The notes beneath the pieces were generated by a model. That model saw nothing but the letters and a program-made list of their open reading frames with translations, had not been told where the DNA came from and did not search any database. The position numbers and the translations under genes were made by a program. From NCBI GenBank assembly GCA_014156375.1, contig RQJH01000005.1, forward strand, positions 1-64,000: a DNA stretch of 64,000 nucleotides. Reading direction: 5' to 3'. Positions 53,676 to 63,712 of this stretch are shown here, piece after piece (the stretch's first letter is position 1; each line of letters begins with the position of its first letter). Origin of the DNA: Enterobacteriaceae bacterium 89. Its GTDB lineage: Bacteria; Pseudomonadota; Gammaproteobacteria; Enterobacterales; Enterobacteriaceae.

Positions 53676-54803
53676 ATGCAAAGCATGACCCCCACATCGC
53701 GTTACACTCAGGCCCTCAACGAGGGCAGCCATCAACCCGATAATGTTCAGCGTGAAGCCGTTTCCAGGCTGGATTCTATCTATCATGAATTGATTTCGAG
53801 ACCCGCAGCAGTAGCTCCCACAGCTGGTGGACTGCGAGCTAAATTCGGAAAGCTGCTCGGGAAGCGAGAGTCGACGTCGGCGGAGCCGGTTCGTGGCTTG
53901 TACATGTGGGGCGGCGTGGGGCGTGGTAAAACCTGGCTGATGGATATGTTCTACCAAAGTCTGCCGGGCGAGCGTAAGCAGCGTCTGCACTTTCACCGCT
54001 TTATGCTGCGGGTTCATGAAGAGTTAACGCAGCTGCAGGGACACAGCGATCCGCTGGAGATTGTGGCTGACCGCTTCAAGGCGCAGGCCGATGTTCTCTG
54101 TTTTGATGAGTTTTTTGTTTCAGATATCACGGATGCTATGCTGCTCGGTGGCCTGATGAAAGCCCTGTTTGCGCGTGGTATCACTCTGGTGGCGACCTCT
54201 AACATCCCGCCTGATGAACTATATCGTAATGGCCTGCAGCGCGCGCGTTTTCTGCCCGCCATTGAGGCAATCAAAGAGCATTGCGACATCATGAACGTTG
54301 ATGCAGGCGTTGATTACCGGCTTCGCACGCTGACCCAGGCTCATCTGTGGCTGTCACCGCTGAACGATGAAACCAGCCAGCAGATGGACAAACTCTGGCT
54401 GGCGCTGGCAGGAACCAAACGTGAAGCGGGGCCGGAGCTGGAGATTAACCACCGTCCTTTGGCGACTCTTGGGGCAGAAAATCAAACTCTGGCTGCGTCT
54501 TTCACCACGCTGTGCGTGGATGCCCGTAGCCAGCATGATTACGTCGCACTTTCGCGCCTGTTCCATACGGTGATGCTGTTTGATGTGCCCGTCATGACGA
54601 CGCTGATGGAGAGTGAAGCGCGCCGCTTTATCGCTCTGGTGGATGAATTCTACGAACGCCATGTGAAGCTGGTGGTTAGCGCAGAAGCACCTTTATATGA
54701 CATCTACAAAGGCGAGCGTCTGAAGTTTGAGTTCCAGCGCTGCCTGTCGCGTCTGCAGGAGATGCAGAGCGAAGAGTATCTCAAGCGCGAGCATATGCCT
54801 TGA
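53676..54803 (+). CDS. zapE: Cell division AFG1-like ATPase ZapE
   Basis: A 375-residue AAA-type ATPase (E. coli YhcM) that contacts FtsZ and is needed in low oxygen or heat. Walker A GGVGRGKTWLMD, Walker B LCFDEFFVSD and sensor region VATSNIPPDELYRNGLQR are visible. It has no signal peptide. Confidence 0.96.
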   Translation: MQSMTPTSRYTQALNEGSHQPDNVQREAVSRLDSIYHELISRPAAVAPTAGGLRAKFGKLLGKRESTSAEPVRGLYMWGGVGRGKTWLMDMFYQSLPGERKQRLHFHRFMLRVHEELTQLQGHSDPLEIVADRFKAQADVLCFDEFFVSDITDAMLLGGLMKALFARGITLVATSNIPPDELYRNGLQRARFLPAIEAIKEHCDIMNVDAGVDYRLRTLTQAHLWLSPLNDETSQQMDKLWLALAGTKREAGPELEINHRPLATLGAENQTLAASFTTLCVDARSQHDYVALSRLFHTVMLFDVPVMTTLMESEARRFIALVDEFYERHVKLVVSAEAPLYDIYKGERLKFEFQRCLSRLQEMQSEEYLKREHMP

Positions 54804-54809
54804 GGGTTC

Positions 54810-54911
54810 GCCCCTCTCCCTAACCCTCTCCCCAAAGGGGCGAGGGAACCGATTGCAGCTGTTTTTTAGTGTTTGCTCCCTCTCCCCGTGGGAGAGGGTT
54901 GGGGAGAGGGC
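54810..54911. repeat. Large inverted repeat of CCCTCTCC type
   Basis: GCCCCTCTCCCTAACCCTCT (54810 on) and the inverse GGGAGAGGGTTGGGGAGAGG (54890 on) form arms of about 22 bases with few mismatches around a ~56-base centre that itself includes CCCAAAGGGG. It lies just after zapE. This sequence type is an extragenic repeat of gamma-proteobacteria; the exact family needs a database check. Confidence 0.75.
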
Positions 54912-55586
<675 letters not shown>

Positions 55587-55598
55587 TCGGGATTATAG

Positions 55599-55992
<394 letters not shown>

Positions 55993-55994
<2 letters not shown>

Positions 55995-56052
55995 TTGTTT
56001 TCTGCTCCGGCAGAACAATTGGCCAAAAAACCCGCTTCGGCGGGTTTTTTTA
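55993..56052 (+). terminator. Terminator of rplM-rpsI
   Basis: Two hairpins in series: TTCTGC/GCAGAA flanked by AATTG/CAATT (to 56022), then AACCCGC-TTCG-GCGGGTT with TTTTTTT (56029-56052), the main terminator. Confidence 0.92.
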
Positions 56053-56307
56053 TGGATAAAACGGGCGTTATCCACAGTCCTCTCCACGCTTTTCCAGCCT
56101 TTTTCAGCATTTCCAGAATCCCCTCACCACAAAGCCTGCAAAATCTGGTAAACTATCATCCAATTTTCTGCCCAAATGCTGGTGATTGTTCATTTTTTGT
56201 TTAGATCGTGAACAGGAATGTCGTTCGACGCTTACGGGGCTTAACAACTGGCTGGTCACATTTGTGGCTGGTAGCAGTACAAATTCTGAATATACCTGGA
56301 GGTTTTC
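55995..56307. other. Gene-free interval rpsI-sspA with sspA promoter
   Basis: A 313-base interval. After the rpsI terminator lies a probable sspA promoter with extended -10 TGGTAAACT (56146-56154), leaving a leader of about 145 bases before sspA. No gene is seen. Confidence 0.5.
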
Positions 56308-56946
56308 ATGGCTGTCGCTGCCAACAAACGTTCGGTAATGACGCTGTTTTCTGGTCCTACTGACATCTATAGCCATCAGGTTCGCATCGTGCTGGCCGAA
56401 AAGGGTGTCAGCTTTGAGATTGAGCACGTGGAGAAAGATAATCCACCTCAGGATCTGATTGACCTCAACCCGAATCAAAGCGTCCCGACACTGGTGGATC
56501 GCGAGCTGACCCTGTGGGAATCTCGCATCATTATGGAATACCTGGATGAGCGTTTCCCTCATCCGCCGCTGATGCCGGTTTATCCGGTTGCGCGTGGTGA
56601 AAGCCGTCTTTACATGCAGCGCATCGAAAAAGACTGGTATTCCCTGATGAATACTGTGATGAACGGTTCTGCTGCACAGGCTGAAACCGCTCGTAAGCAA
56701 CTGCGTGAAGAGCTGCTGGCGATTGCGCCGGTGTTCACTCAGAAGCCGTACTTCCTGAGCGATGAGTTCAGCCTGGTCGATTGCTACCTGGCTCCGCTGC
56801 TGTGGCGCCTGCCGGTGATGGGTATCGAACTCGTCGGTGCAGGTTCCAAAGAGATGAAAGCGTATATGACTCGCGTGTTCGAACGTGATTCTTTCCTCGC
56901 TTCCTTAACTGAACCAGAGCGTGAAATGCGCCTTGGCCGGGGCTAA
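56308..56946 (+). CDS. sspA: Stringent starvation protein A
   Basis: RNA-polymerase-associated protein with a glutathione-transferase fold that lacks transferase activity, 212 residues. It promotes P1 late gene expression and stationary-phase acid tolerance by lowering H-NS in E. coli. The N-terminal thioredoxin-like domain has MTLFSGPTDIYSHQVRIVL, and the PHPP surface pocket lies in ERFPHPPLMPVYPV. It is followed by sspB after four bases. Confidence 0.97.
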   Translation: MAVAANKRSVMTLFSGPTDIYSHQVRIVLAEKGVSFEIEHVEKDNPPQDLIDLNPNQSVPTLVDRELTLWESRIIMEYLDERFPHPPLMPVYPVARGESRLYMQRIEKDWYSLMNTVMNGSAAQAETARKQLREELLAIAPVFTQKPYFLSDEFSLVDCYLAPLLWRLPVMGIELVGAGSKEMKAYMTRVFERDSFLASLTEPEREMRLGRG

Positions 56947-56950
56947 TTGA

Positions 56951-57445
56951 ATGGATGTATCACAGCTGACACCGCGTCGCCCTTATCTGCTGCGGGCGTT
57001 CTACGAATGGCTGCTGGATAACCAACTGACGCCGCATCTGGTGGTGGACGTCACGCTGCCCGGTGTTCGTGTACCCATGGAGTACGCGCGTGACGGTCAG
57101 ATAGTCCTGAACATTGCTCCGCGCGCCGTGGGCAATCTGGAGCTGGCAAACGACGAAGTGCGCTTCAATGCGCGCTTCGGCGGCGTGCCACGCCAGGTTG
57201 AAGTTCCGCTGGCAGCCGTTCTGGCCATCTACGCTCGTGAAAACGGCGCAGGGACCATGTTCGAGCCGGAAGGGGCCTACGATGAAGACGCGACTCACGT
57301 CAACGACGATGAAGAGTCCGTCACTGAAGGTGAAACGGTCATGTCAGTGATCGACGGCGATAAGCCAGATCATGATGATGACAACGATCCTGATGATACG
57401 CCGCCACCTCGCGGTGGACGTCCGGCGCTTCGTGTAGTGAAGTAA
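56951..57445 (+). CDS. sspB: ClpXP protease specificity-enhancing factor SspB
   Basis: Adaptor that delivers ssrA-tagged proteins and RseA fragments to ClpXP, 164 residues. The folded N-terminal domain (SQLTPRRPYLLRAFYEWLLDN to ~residue 110) binds tags; an acidic flexible linker leads to the C-terminal ClpX-binding peptide RGGRPALRVVK. Confidence 0.97.
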   Translation: MDVSQLTPRRPYLLRAFYEWLLDNQLTPHLVVDVTLPGVRVPMEYARDGQIVLNIAPRAVGNLELANDEVRFNARFGGVPRQVEVPLAAVLAIYARENGAGTMFEPEGAYDEDATHVNDDEESVTEGETVMSVIDGDKPDHDDDNDPDDTPPPRGGRPALRVVK

Positions 57446-57450
57446 TCTGA

Positions 57451-57476
57451 ACAGGCCCTTTAGGGCCTGTTTTGTT
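57451..57476 (+). terminator. Terminator of sspAB
   Basis: AACAGGCCC and GGGCCTGTT pair around TTTA, followed by TTGTTTT. Confidence 0.9.
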
Positions 57477-57603
57477 TTCTGCCTTTCTCTCACAAACTCT
57501 CACCTTCCCTGTGGATGAGGTCTTGTGATTAATCAATCTTCCAGTTACCGGGTAGCCTGGCGTCTCCTGGGCCACGGCCCGAAACTCGTATCTGGAGATG
57601 ATT

Positions 57604-60222
57604 ATGCAACTCGATTTTACCCTCGCGATTCACGACGATGCCTGGTATCCAACGGCGGAGTTAACCCACCTTACCCCGGTCACCGGGAGCACTGCTGAAA
57701 TCAATAAATTTGTGACCGTTTTCTTCACTGGTCCCGGTAAGGTCAGCGCAGGAGATGTCTCGATTGAAAGCTCTCCGTGGATCGATTTCTCTGTTGAGGT
57801 AGAGCAAACCGAAGTGGGCAGCGGGGAATTCGACACCCGCCTCACTGTGACTGCGCCTGAGAGTGAGCAGATTGGCGCGGTGATTCAGAAGATTCATATC
57901 GGCCTGAACAAAACGTCCGATCTGGTCCCGGAATGGTCGACCTTCGAAGAGACGTTTGTTGCCGCTGCTGACGACATGCCGGATATCAACGGTAGCGTGA
58001 TAATCGAATGCGCTTCCGTTCCGGCAGGTATGGAAAGTGGGCCCCTGGAGGTCGTGTTCAGCCACGGCGACAGCGGCTATCGTCTGGCTGCGATCCCGGG
58101 TCAGTCCACCCGCTATGACTTAGCGCTGGGGAACTACCAACTGACGGTCAACGACCTTGTGACCGCCGACGGAACCCGCCGGGCGGTAGCCCATCTCAAC
58201 GTTCAGCAGATTGATATTAAGCAGGGGGAATCCTCTCGTCTGCAGGTCACTTTTGGCGCCGTTGTTGAGAGTTCTACGCTCGATATCATGCTGGATTTAA
58301 GCGCATTCCCCGAGCTGGAGAACGAAGAGCTTGAATTTAGCTACGCGGAGAATAGCGCGGAGAAACAACGCTTCATCCTGAGCGCCGGCGGCAGCCAGCG
58401 GCTGGAAGGCCTTCCGGTAAAGGGCAATTTCACCCTGACCATGACAGCGCTTCGTCTGAATAATCAGCAGTACAAAGCAACGGCTATCAGCGGTTCGCTG
58501 GACGGGCAGCTGCATACCGCTATTTTCAATCAGCAGAATGTCTCCGCCAGCCAGGATGATGTGACAGGCGCAGTATTCCTGCCGCTGGTGATTAATACCG
58601 GGAAGACGGTGGCAGACAGGCTACTCTCTCTGCGCTTGATCGACCGCACTACCACCGTGCCACGCCAGTATCGCTTAGATGCCGTACCGGTCAAATCAGG
58701 GACTTTCATACCCGCTATTGCGGTAGCGCCAGGCGTGTATCAGCCCCAGCCGCAGACGTTTATTAACGACTGTACGGTGCATTACGTGGAGCCCCAGGCC
58801 GAACTGACCCTCCGTCAGGGAGATGCGACGGAATTAAACGTTAACGTTGAAGAAGGTGCCGATCTGCGCGTGAAAGGGTTCCCGGAATTCCTGACCTTCG
58901 GGGGCTGCGCCAATATGTCACCTTCCAACGTCGACGACTTTGCCACCGCCCGTGTCTCCTCCATTTTCAAATATTCCGGCGATGATGGAATGGGGGATGC
59001 GGGGGCCTGGCTGGATCCTGCAAAAGAGCCGACTTCGCAGGTCATCCGCATGGCTCGTGACGTTTCCGCTAAGCTGGCTGGCCAAAGCGTATTGCCGATG
59101 ATGGTCTCCTACACCTGTAATCTGTCTCTCGGTGACGTTGAGCACATCATCGCCGATCCTGTGCGTCATAAGTTCAGCTTTGCTAACTACATTCAGGCAC
59201 TGAAGATGGCGCAAAGCATGAAGGACGCGGAACATCCGGTCCCGGCTGGCTTTATTGTTAACCCTGATTACCTTGGTGAATGCCAGAAAACAGGACTGAG
59301 TCCAGACTATGCCATTCCGGTACGCGAGCCGCTGGCGGAAGCTATGGCTCATCACAACGTTGAAAAGGCGATCCCTGCTGGCATCACCAATACCCTGAAA
59401 GGCTACATCCGCGCGGTAAACTGGCTGACCCGAGTGGTCGCGCCGGATGTCGTGCTGGGCTGGCAGGTCAACCTGTGGGGCGTTGGCGGCTCTCAGTGGG
59501 TGTATAACGATTTCACCTATGAAAATGCTTACAACCCGGCAACGCAGAAAATGGAGCACATGACCTTTACGCCAGCCGTTGCGGGCCAGAAAACAGCCGA
59601 GTATGCGCTGCTGGTTGGGGTCTTCGATGACATCGACTATCAGCAGGCGGATGGTCTGGCTGCGGTAGCGAAGGGGGCTGATTTTATGGCTATCGACCGC
59701 TACGAGGCCGATGATTATACCATCCGCTCCTGGGCCAACGGTTATTGCTATTCACCATTTGAATGGGACCGCACCTTCGAGTTTGCAGCAGCAGTCAGCC
59801 GTCATCTGAAGCAACCTGTTCTGCCATGGCAGTTCCCGGCAAGTCACCTGGCAACTGAGCAGGATACCGTCGCCAATGAATTTGATAACGATCATTGGGG
59901 AACAGGTGGCAGCTACATTCTTGGTCATGCGGAAATTGGCAGCGATCCTGAAGCCATCAACGAAAAGCTGCTGGATATGAGCTTCAATCCTTCCTTCGCT
60001 GGCATGATGGGGGCGACTCCACGCGAGCTGTTCAGCCGTCACCAATGGGATATGACTCGTCCTCGCTACGTAGATTTCCCTTCCATGGGTATTTTCCACG
60101 TCCAGCTGGGCGGTGGCGCAACTACTGGTGTTGTCAGCGCTGTAGGTGATACCAGCAGCTGGGTACGAAATAAGCTCAAGGCTTATAGCAATGCCCCTGT
60201 GCCTTTTGCTGATAAGAAATAA
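57604..60222 (+). CDS. Unrecognised large protein, beta-rich modules plus glycoside-hydrolase-like domain
   Basis: I do not recognise this 872-residue protein by name. Residues 1-120 look like one beta-sandwich. Residues ~125-418 look like three degenerate repeats of about 95 residues; two end in related lines, IKQGESSRLQVTFG (205-218) and LRQGDATELNVNVEEG (403-418). Residues ~425-870 resemble a TIM-barrel glycoside hydrolase: strand-like ends PMMVSYT, FIVNPDY, VLGWQVNLWG, FMAIDRYEADD and VLPWQFPASH, with acids E559, D698, E701 and D704 as possible catalysts. There is no signal peptide or membrane helix. The second ATG (57604) has GGAG at the right distance. Terminators on both sides make it monocistronic; it precedes nanR. 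Confidence 0.7.
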   Translation: MQLDFTLAIHDDAWYPTAELTHLTPVTGSTAEINKFVTVFFTGPGKVSAGDVSIESSPWIDFSVEVEQTEVGSGEFDTRLTVTAPESEQIGAVIQKIHIGLNKTSDLVPEWSTFEETFVAAADDMPDINGSVIIECASVPAGMESGPLEVVFSHGDSGYRLAAIPGQSTRYDLALGNYQLTVNDLVTADGTRRAVAHLNVQQIDIKQGESSRLQVTFGAVVESSTLDIMLDLSAFPELENEELEFSYAENSAEKQRFILSAGGSQRLEGLPVKGNFTLTMTALRLNNQQYKATAISGSLDGQLHTAIFNQQNVSASQDDVTGAVFLPLVINTGKTVADRLLSLRLIDRTTTVPRQYRLDAVPVKSGTFIPAIAVAPGVYQPQPQTFINDCTVHYVEPQAELTLRQGDATELNVNVEEGADLRVKGFPEFLTFGGCANMSPSNVDDFATARVSSIFKYSGDDGMGDAGAWLDPAKEPTSQVIRMARDVSAKLAGQSVLPMMVSYTCNLSLGDVEHIIADPVRHKFSFANYIQALKMAQSMKDAEHPVPAGFIVNPDYLGECQKTGLSPDYAIPVREPLAEAMAHHNVEKAIPAGITNTLKGYIRAVNWLTRVVAPDVVLGWQVNLWGVGGSQWVYNDFTYENAYNPATQKMEHMTFTPAVAGQKTAEYALLVGVFDDIDYQQADGLAAVAKGADFMAIDRYEADDYTIRSWANGYCYSPFEWDRTFEFAAAVSRHLKQPVLPWQFPASHLATEQDTVANEFDNDHWGTGGSYILGHAEIGSDPEAINEKLLDMSFNPSFAGMMGATPRELFSRHQWDMTRPRYVDFPSMGIFHVQLGGGATTGVVSAVGDTSSWVRNKLKAYSNAPVPFADKK

Positions 60223-60229
60223 TTAGCCT

Positions 60230-60260
60230 GCAATCCCCGGCCTGTGTCGGGGATTTTCTC
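60230..60260 (+). terminator. Terminator before nanR
   Basis: AATCCCCG and CGGGGATT pair around an eight-base loop, followed by TTCTCT, eight bases after the preceding stop. Confidence 0.85.
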
Positions 60261-60316
60261 TGCTCTCCTGTCCTGTGCTATGATGAATTGTTCTCCATTT
60301 CCGGCACCGGATTGCT

Positions 60317-61099
60317 ATGAAACCCCTTGATCTCAAAGCTGAAAAATCAACTGAAACCTCAACGTCTACGCTGCGACGTCGTCCGCTGGCGCGCAAAAAA
60401 CTGTCCGAGATGGTGGAAGAAGAGTTAGAGCAGATGATCCGCCGTCAGGAGTTCGCTCAGGGTGAACAGCTGCCGTCCGAACGTGAACTGATGGAATTTT
60501 TCAACGTTGGCCGCCCTTCGGTGCGTGAAGCGCTGGCGGCGCTTAAGCGTAAAGGGCTGGTGCAAATCAACAACGGGGAACGCGCGCGGGTGACCGTGCC
60601 ATCCGCCGACACCATCATCAGCGAGCTGTCCGGGATGGCGAAAGATTTCCTGTCCCAGCCTGCGGGCATCACTCACTTCGAGCAGCTGCGCCTGTTCTTT
60701 GAATCCAGCCTGGTCCGCTACGCCGCAGAATTCGCCACGGATGAACAGATCGAAAATCTGGCAAAAGCGCTGGAGATCAACAGCCAGTCGTTGAATGACA
60801 ATACGCTGTTCATTCGCTCGGATGTCGATTTCCATCGGGTTCTGGCTGGTATTCCCGGCAATCCGATCTTTATGGCCGTCCACGTCGCACTGCTCGACTG
60901 GTTGATCGCCGCCCGACCGAAAGTGCCTGACGCTGAGCTTTATCAGCACAATAACGTCAGCTATCAGCAGCATATTGCGATTGTCGATGCGATCCGTCGT
61001 CGCGATCCGGATGAAGCCGATCGGGCATTACAAACCCATCTCAATAGCGTCTCCGCCACCTGGCACGCTTTCGGCCAGGGATCCAAAAAGAAGAAATAA
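60317..61099 (+). CDS. nanR: Sialic acid regulator NanR
   Basis: GntR/FadR-family repressor of the nan genes, relieved by N-acetylneuraminate, 260 residues (E. coli 263). An N-terminal extension (residues 1-20) precedes the winged helix ([39 protein letters not shown]). The C-terminal FCD domain carries metal/ligand histidines in [11 protein letters not shown] and HIAIVDAI. It lies 115 bases before nanA. Confidence 0.95.
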   Translation: MKPLDLKAEKSTETSTSTLRRRPLARKKLSEMVEEELEQMIRRQEFAQGEQLPSERELMEFFNVGRPSVREALAALKRKGLVQINNGERARVTVPSADTIISELSGMAKDFLSQPAGITHFEQLRLFFESSLVRYAAEFATDEQIENLAKALEINSQSLNDNTLFIRSDVDFHRVLAGIPGNPIFMAVHVALLDWLIAARPKVPDAELYQHNNVSYQQHIAIVDAIRRRDPDEADRALQTHLNSVSATWHAFGQGSKKKK

Positions 61100-61162
61100 T
61101 GATCCTTTAGTGAAGTCGATCGCAAACTGAGCGAACGACGGGTATTGCTGCTTAAATGATCT

Positions 61163-61185
61163 GGTATAACAGGTATAAAGGTATA
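61163..61185. promoter_or_regulatory. NanR operator of the nanATK operon
   Basis: Three direct GGTATA repeats start at 61163, 61172 and 61180. This is the arrangement bound by NanR in E. coli. They lie about 30 bases before nanA, over the expected transcription start. Confidence 0.92.
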
Positions 61186-61214
61186 TCAAATCAACCCGAT
61201 CATCTGAGGTCTCT

Positions 61215-62108
61215 ATGGCAAAGCAGCTTCGTGGCGTAATGGCCGCACTTTTAACTCCGTTCAATCAGCAGCAGGCGCTCGATAAACAGAGCCTGCGCCG
61301 TCTGGTGCAGTTCAACATTCAGCAGGGTATCGATGGCCTGTACGTGGGCGGGTCAACCGGCGAGGCGTTTGTGCAAAGCCTCTCTGAGCGAGAACAGGTG
61401 CTGGAGGTGGTGGCGCAAGAAGCCAAAGGCAAAATCACGCTCATCGCCCATGTGGGATGCGTTAGCACGGCAGAAAGCCAACAGCTGGCGCAGGCGGCGG
61501 CCCGTTATGGCTTTGATGCTGTGTCCGCCGTCACACCGTTTTACTATCCCTTCAGCTTTGAAGAACACTGCGATCACTACCGTGCAATTATTGACTCTGC
61601 TGAGGGTTTGCCGATGGTGGTCTACAACATTCCGGCGCTCAGCGGCGTGAAGCCGATGCTTGATCAAATCGATACGCTGGTAAAACTGCCCGGCGTTGGA
61701 GCGTTGAAACAGACTTCTGGCGATCTTTTCCAGATGGAGCAGATCCGCCGTGCGCATCCGGATCTGGTGCTTTACAACGGCTACGACGAGATCTTCGCTT
61801 CTGGTCTGCTGGCAGGGGCTGACGGCGGGATCGGCAGTACCTACAACATCATGGGCTGGCGTTATCAGGCGATTGCCAAAGCGATTCGGGAAGGGGACAA
61901 CGCCAGCGCACAGCGGCTGCAAAGTGAATGCAACAAGGTTATCGACCTGCTGATTAAAGTGGGTGTTTTCCGTGGGCTGAAGACGGTACTGCACTATATG
62001 GACGTGGTGGACGTACCGCTGTGCCGCAAACCGTTTGCGCCGGTGGATGACAAATTCCTGCCCGAGCTGAAGGCCCTGGCACAGCAGTTAATGGCGGAAA
62101 AACGCTAA
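61215..62108 (+). CDS. nanA: N-acetylneuraminate lyase
   Basis: Class I aldolase splitting sialic acid to N-acetylmannosamine and pyruvate, 297 residues. The Schiff-base lysine is K165 (GALKQTSGD), the catalytic tyrosine Y137 ([10 protein letters not shown]), and the pyruvate-binding motif GGSTGE lies at residues 45-50. First gene of the nan operon. Confidence 0.97.
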   Translation: MAKQLRGVMAALLTPFNQQQALDKQSLRRLVQFNIQQGIDGLYVGGSTGEAFVQSLSEREQVLEVVAQEAKGKITLIAHVGCVSTAESQQLAQAAARYGFDAVSAVTPFYYPFSFEEHCDHYRAIIDSAEGLPMVVYNIPALSGVKPMLDQIDTLVKLPGVGALKQTSGDLFQMEQIRRAHPDLVLYNGYDEIFASGLLAGADGGIGSTYNIMGWRYQAIAKAIREGDNASAQRLQSECNKVIDLLIKVGVFRGLKTVLHYMDVVDVPLCRKPFAPVDDKFLPELKALAQQLMAEKR

Positions 62109-62112
62109 CGCA

Positions 62113-62187
62113 CTGCCGGATACACTTTGCTTATTCGGCCTACAAAAAAGATACGTAGGCCGGATAAGGCGAAGCCGCATCCGGCAA
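62113..62187. repeat. REP palindromic repeat pair
   Basis: TGCCGGATACACTTTGCTTA..TTCGGCCTAC and the inverse GTAGGCCGGATAAGGCG..AAGCCGCATCCGGCA match the REP consensus. It lies between nanA and nanT and may lower downstream expression or stabilise nanA mRNA. Confidence 0.92.
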
Positions 62188-62217
62188 CACGGCAACAAAC
62201 GTCGTCGGGAGAGTCTC

Positions 62218-63708
62218 ATGAGTCCTTCTGCCCAAAGCATTCCGTGGTACCGCCATCTCAGCCGTCCACAGTGGCGTGCCTTCTCTGCCGCCTGGCTGGG
62301 TTATCTGCTGGATGGCTTCGATTTTGTATTAATAGCGTTAGTCCTGACCGAGATTAAAGCCGAGTTTGGCTCGACGACCGTTGAAGCCGCCAGCCTGATT
62401 TCCGCGGCGTTTATCTCTCGCTGGTTTGGTGGACTATTGCTGGGTGCCATGGGCGACCGCTATGGCCGAAAGCTGGCGATGATCACCAGCATTGTCCTGT
62501 TTTCCTGCGGGACGCTGGCCTGTGGTTTTGCACCGGGTTACATCACCCTGTTTATCGCCCGGATGGTGATCGGCATGGGAATGGCCGGAGAGTATGGCTC
62601 CAGCGCCACCTATGTGATTGAAAGCTGGCCGAAGCACCTGCGTAACAAAGCGAGCGGCTTTTTGATTTCCGGCTTTTCTGTTGGGGCAGTGGTGGCAGCC
62701 CAGGTTTATAGCCTGGTGGTGCCGGTCTGGGGCTGGCGGGCGCTGTTTTTTATCGGCATTCTGCCGATTGTCTTCGCCCTGTGGCTGCGTAAAAACATCC
62801 CTGAAGCCGAAGACTGGAAAGCGAAGCATGAAGGCCAGGCTCCTGTTCGCACCATGATCGATATTCTCTATCGCGGTAAGCATCGCGTTATCAACATTCT
62901 GATGACGCTGTTTGCCGGAACGGCACTGTGGTTCTGCTTTGCAGGTGAGCTGAACAACGCCGGGCTGGTGCTGATCCTTGGTTTACTGTGCGCCGTAGTC
63001 TTTATCAGCTTTATGGTGCAAAGCAGCGGTAAACGCTGGCCGACGGGGGTGATGCTGATGGTGGTGGTGCTGTTTGCCTTCCTCTATTCATGGCCGATTC
63101 AGGCTCTGCTGCCAACTTATCTCAAAACCGAACTGGCTTACGATCCTTACACGGTGGCGCGGGTCCTGTTCTTCAGCGGCTTTGGTGCAGCGGCAGGCTG
63201 TATTGTTGGTGGTTTCCTCGGCGACTGGCTCGGCACCCGTAAAGCCTACGTCTGTAGCCTGCTGGCTTCTCAGGTGCTGATCGTTCCGGTCTTCGCTATC
63301 GGCGGATCCAGTATCTGGATCCTCGGTTTTCTGCTCTTCTTCCAGCAGATGCTGGGGCAGGGAATTTCCGGGATCCTGCCAAAGCTGATCGGCGGATACT
63401 TCGACACCGATCAGCGTGCTGCGGGACTGGGCTTTACCTACAACGTTGGGGCGCTTGGCGGTGCGATTGCCCCGATTATTGGCGCGCTGCTGGCACAGAA
63501 GATGGAGCTGGGAACGGCTCTGGGATCGCTCTCTTTCGGTCTGACTTTCGTGGTGATCCTGCTGATCGGCCTGGACATGCCCTCGCGCGTACAGCGTTGG
63601 ATCCGTCCTGAAGCTCTACGTACCCATGACGCTATAGATGGTAAACCATTCAGCGGCGCGGTGCCGTTTGGTGGTCCCAAAAGCAACCTGATGAAAAGCA
63701 AAGGATAA
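62218..63708 (+). CDS. nanT: Sialic acid:proton symporter NanT
   Basis: Major-facilitator inner-membrane importer of N-acetylneuraminate, 496 residues as in E. coli. About 14 helices are expected; the MFS signatures [17 protein letters not shown] and [14 protein letters not shown] are visible, with [15 protein letters not shown] in the second half. It is followed directly by nanK. Confidence 0.96.
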   Translation: MSPSAQSIPWYRHLSRPQWRAFSAAWLGYLLDGFDFVLIALVLTEIKAEFGSTTVEAASLISAAFISRWFGGLLLGAMGDRYGRKLAMITSIVLFSCGTLACGFAPGYITLFIARMVIGMGMAGEYGSSATYVIESWPKHLRNKASGFLISGFSVGAVVAAQVYSLVVPVWGWRALFFIGILPIVFALWLRKNIPEAEDWKAKHEGQAPVRTMIDILYRGKHRVINILMTLFAGTALWFCFAGELNNAGLVLILGLLCAVVFISFMVQSSGKRWPTGVMLMVVVLFAFLYSWPIQALLPTYLKTELAYDPYTVARVLFFSGFGAAAGCIVGGFLGDWLGTRKAYVCSLLASQVLIVPVFAIGGSSIWILGFLLFFQQMLGQGISGILPKLIGGYFDTDQRAAGLGFTYNVGALGGAIAPIIGALLAQKMELGTALGSLSFGLTFVVILLIGLDMPSRVQRWIRPEALRTHDAIDGKPFSGAVPFGGPKSNLMKSKG

Positions 63709-63712
63709 GGTG

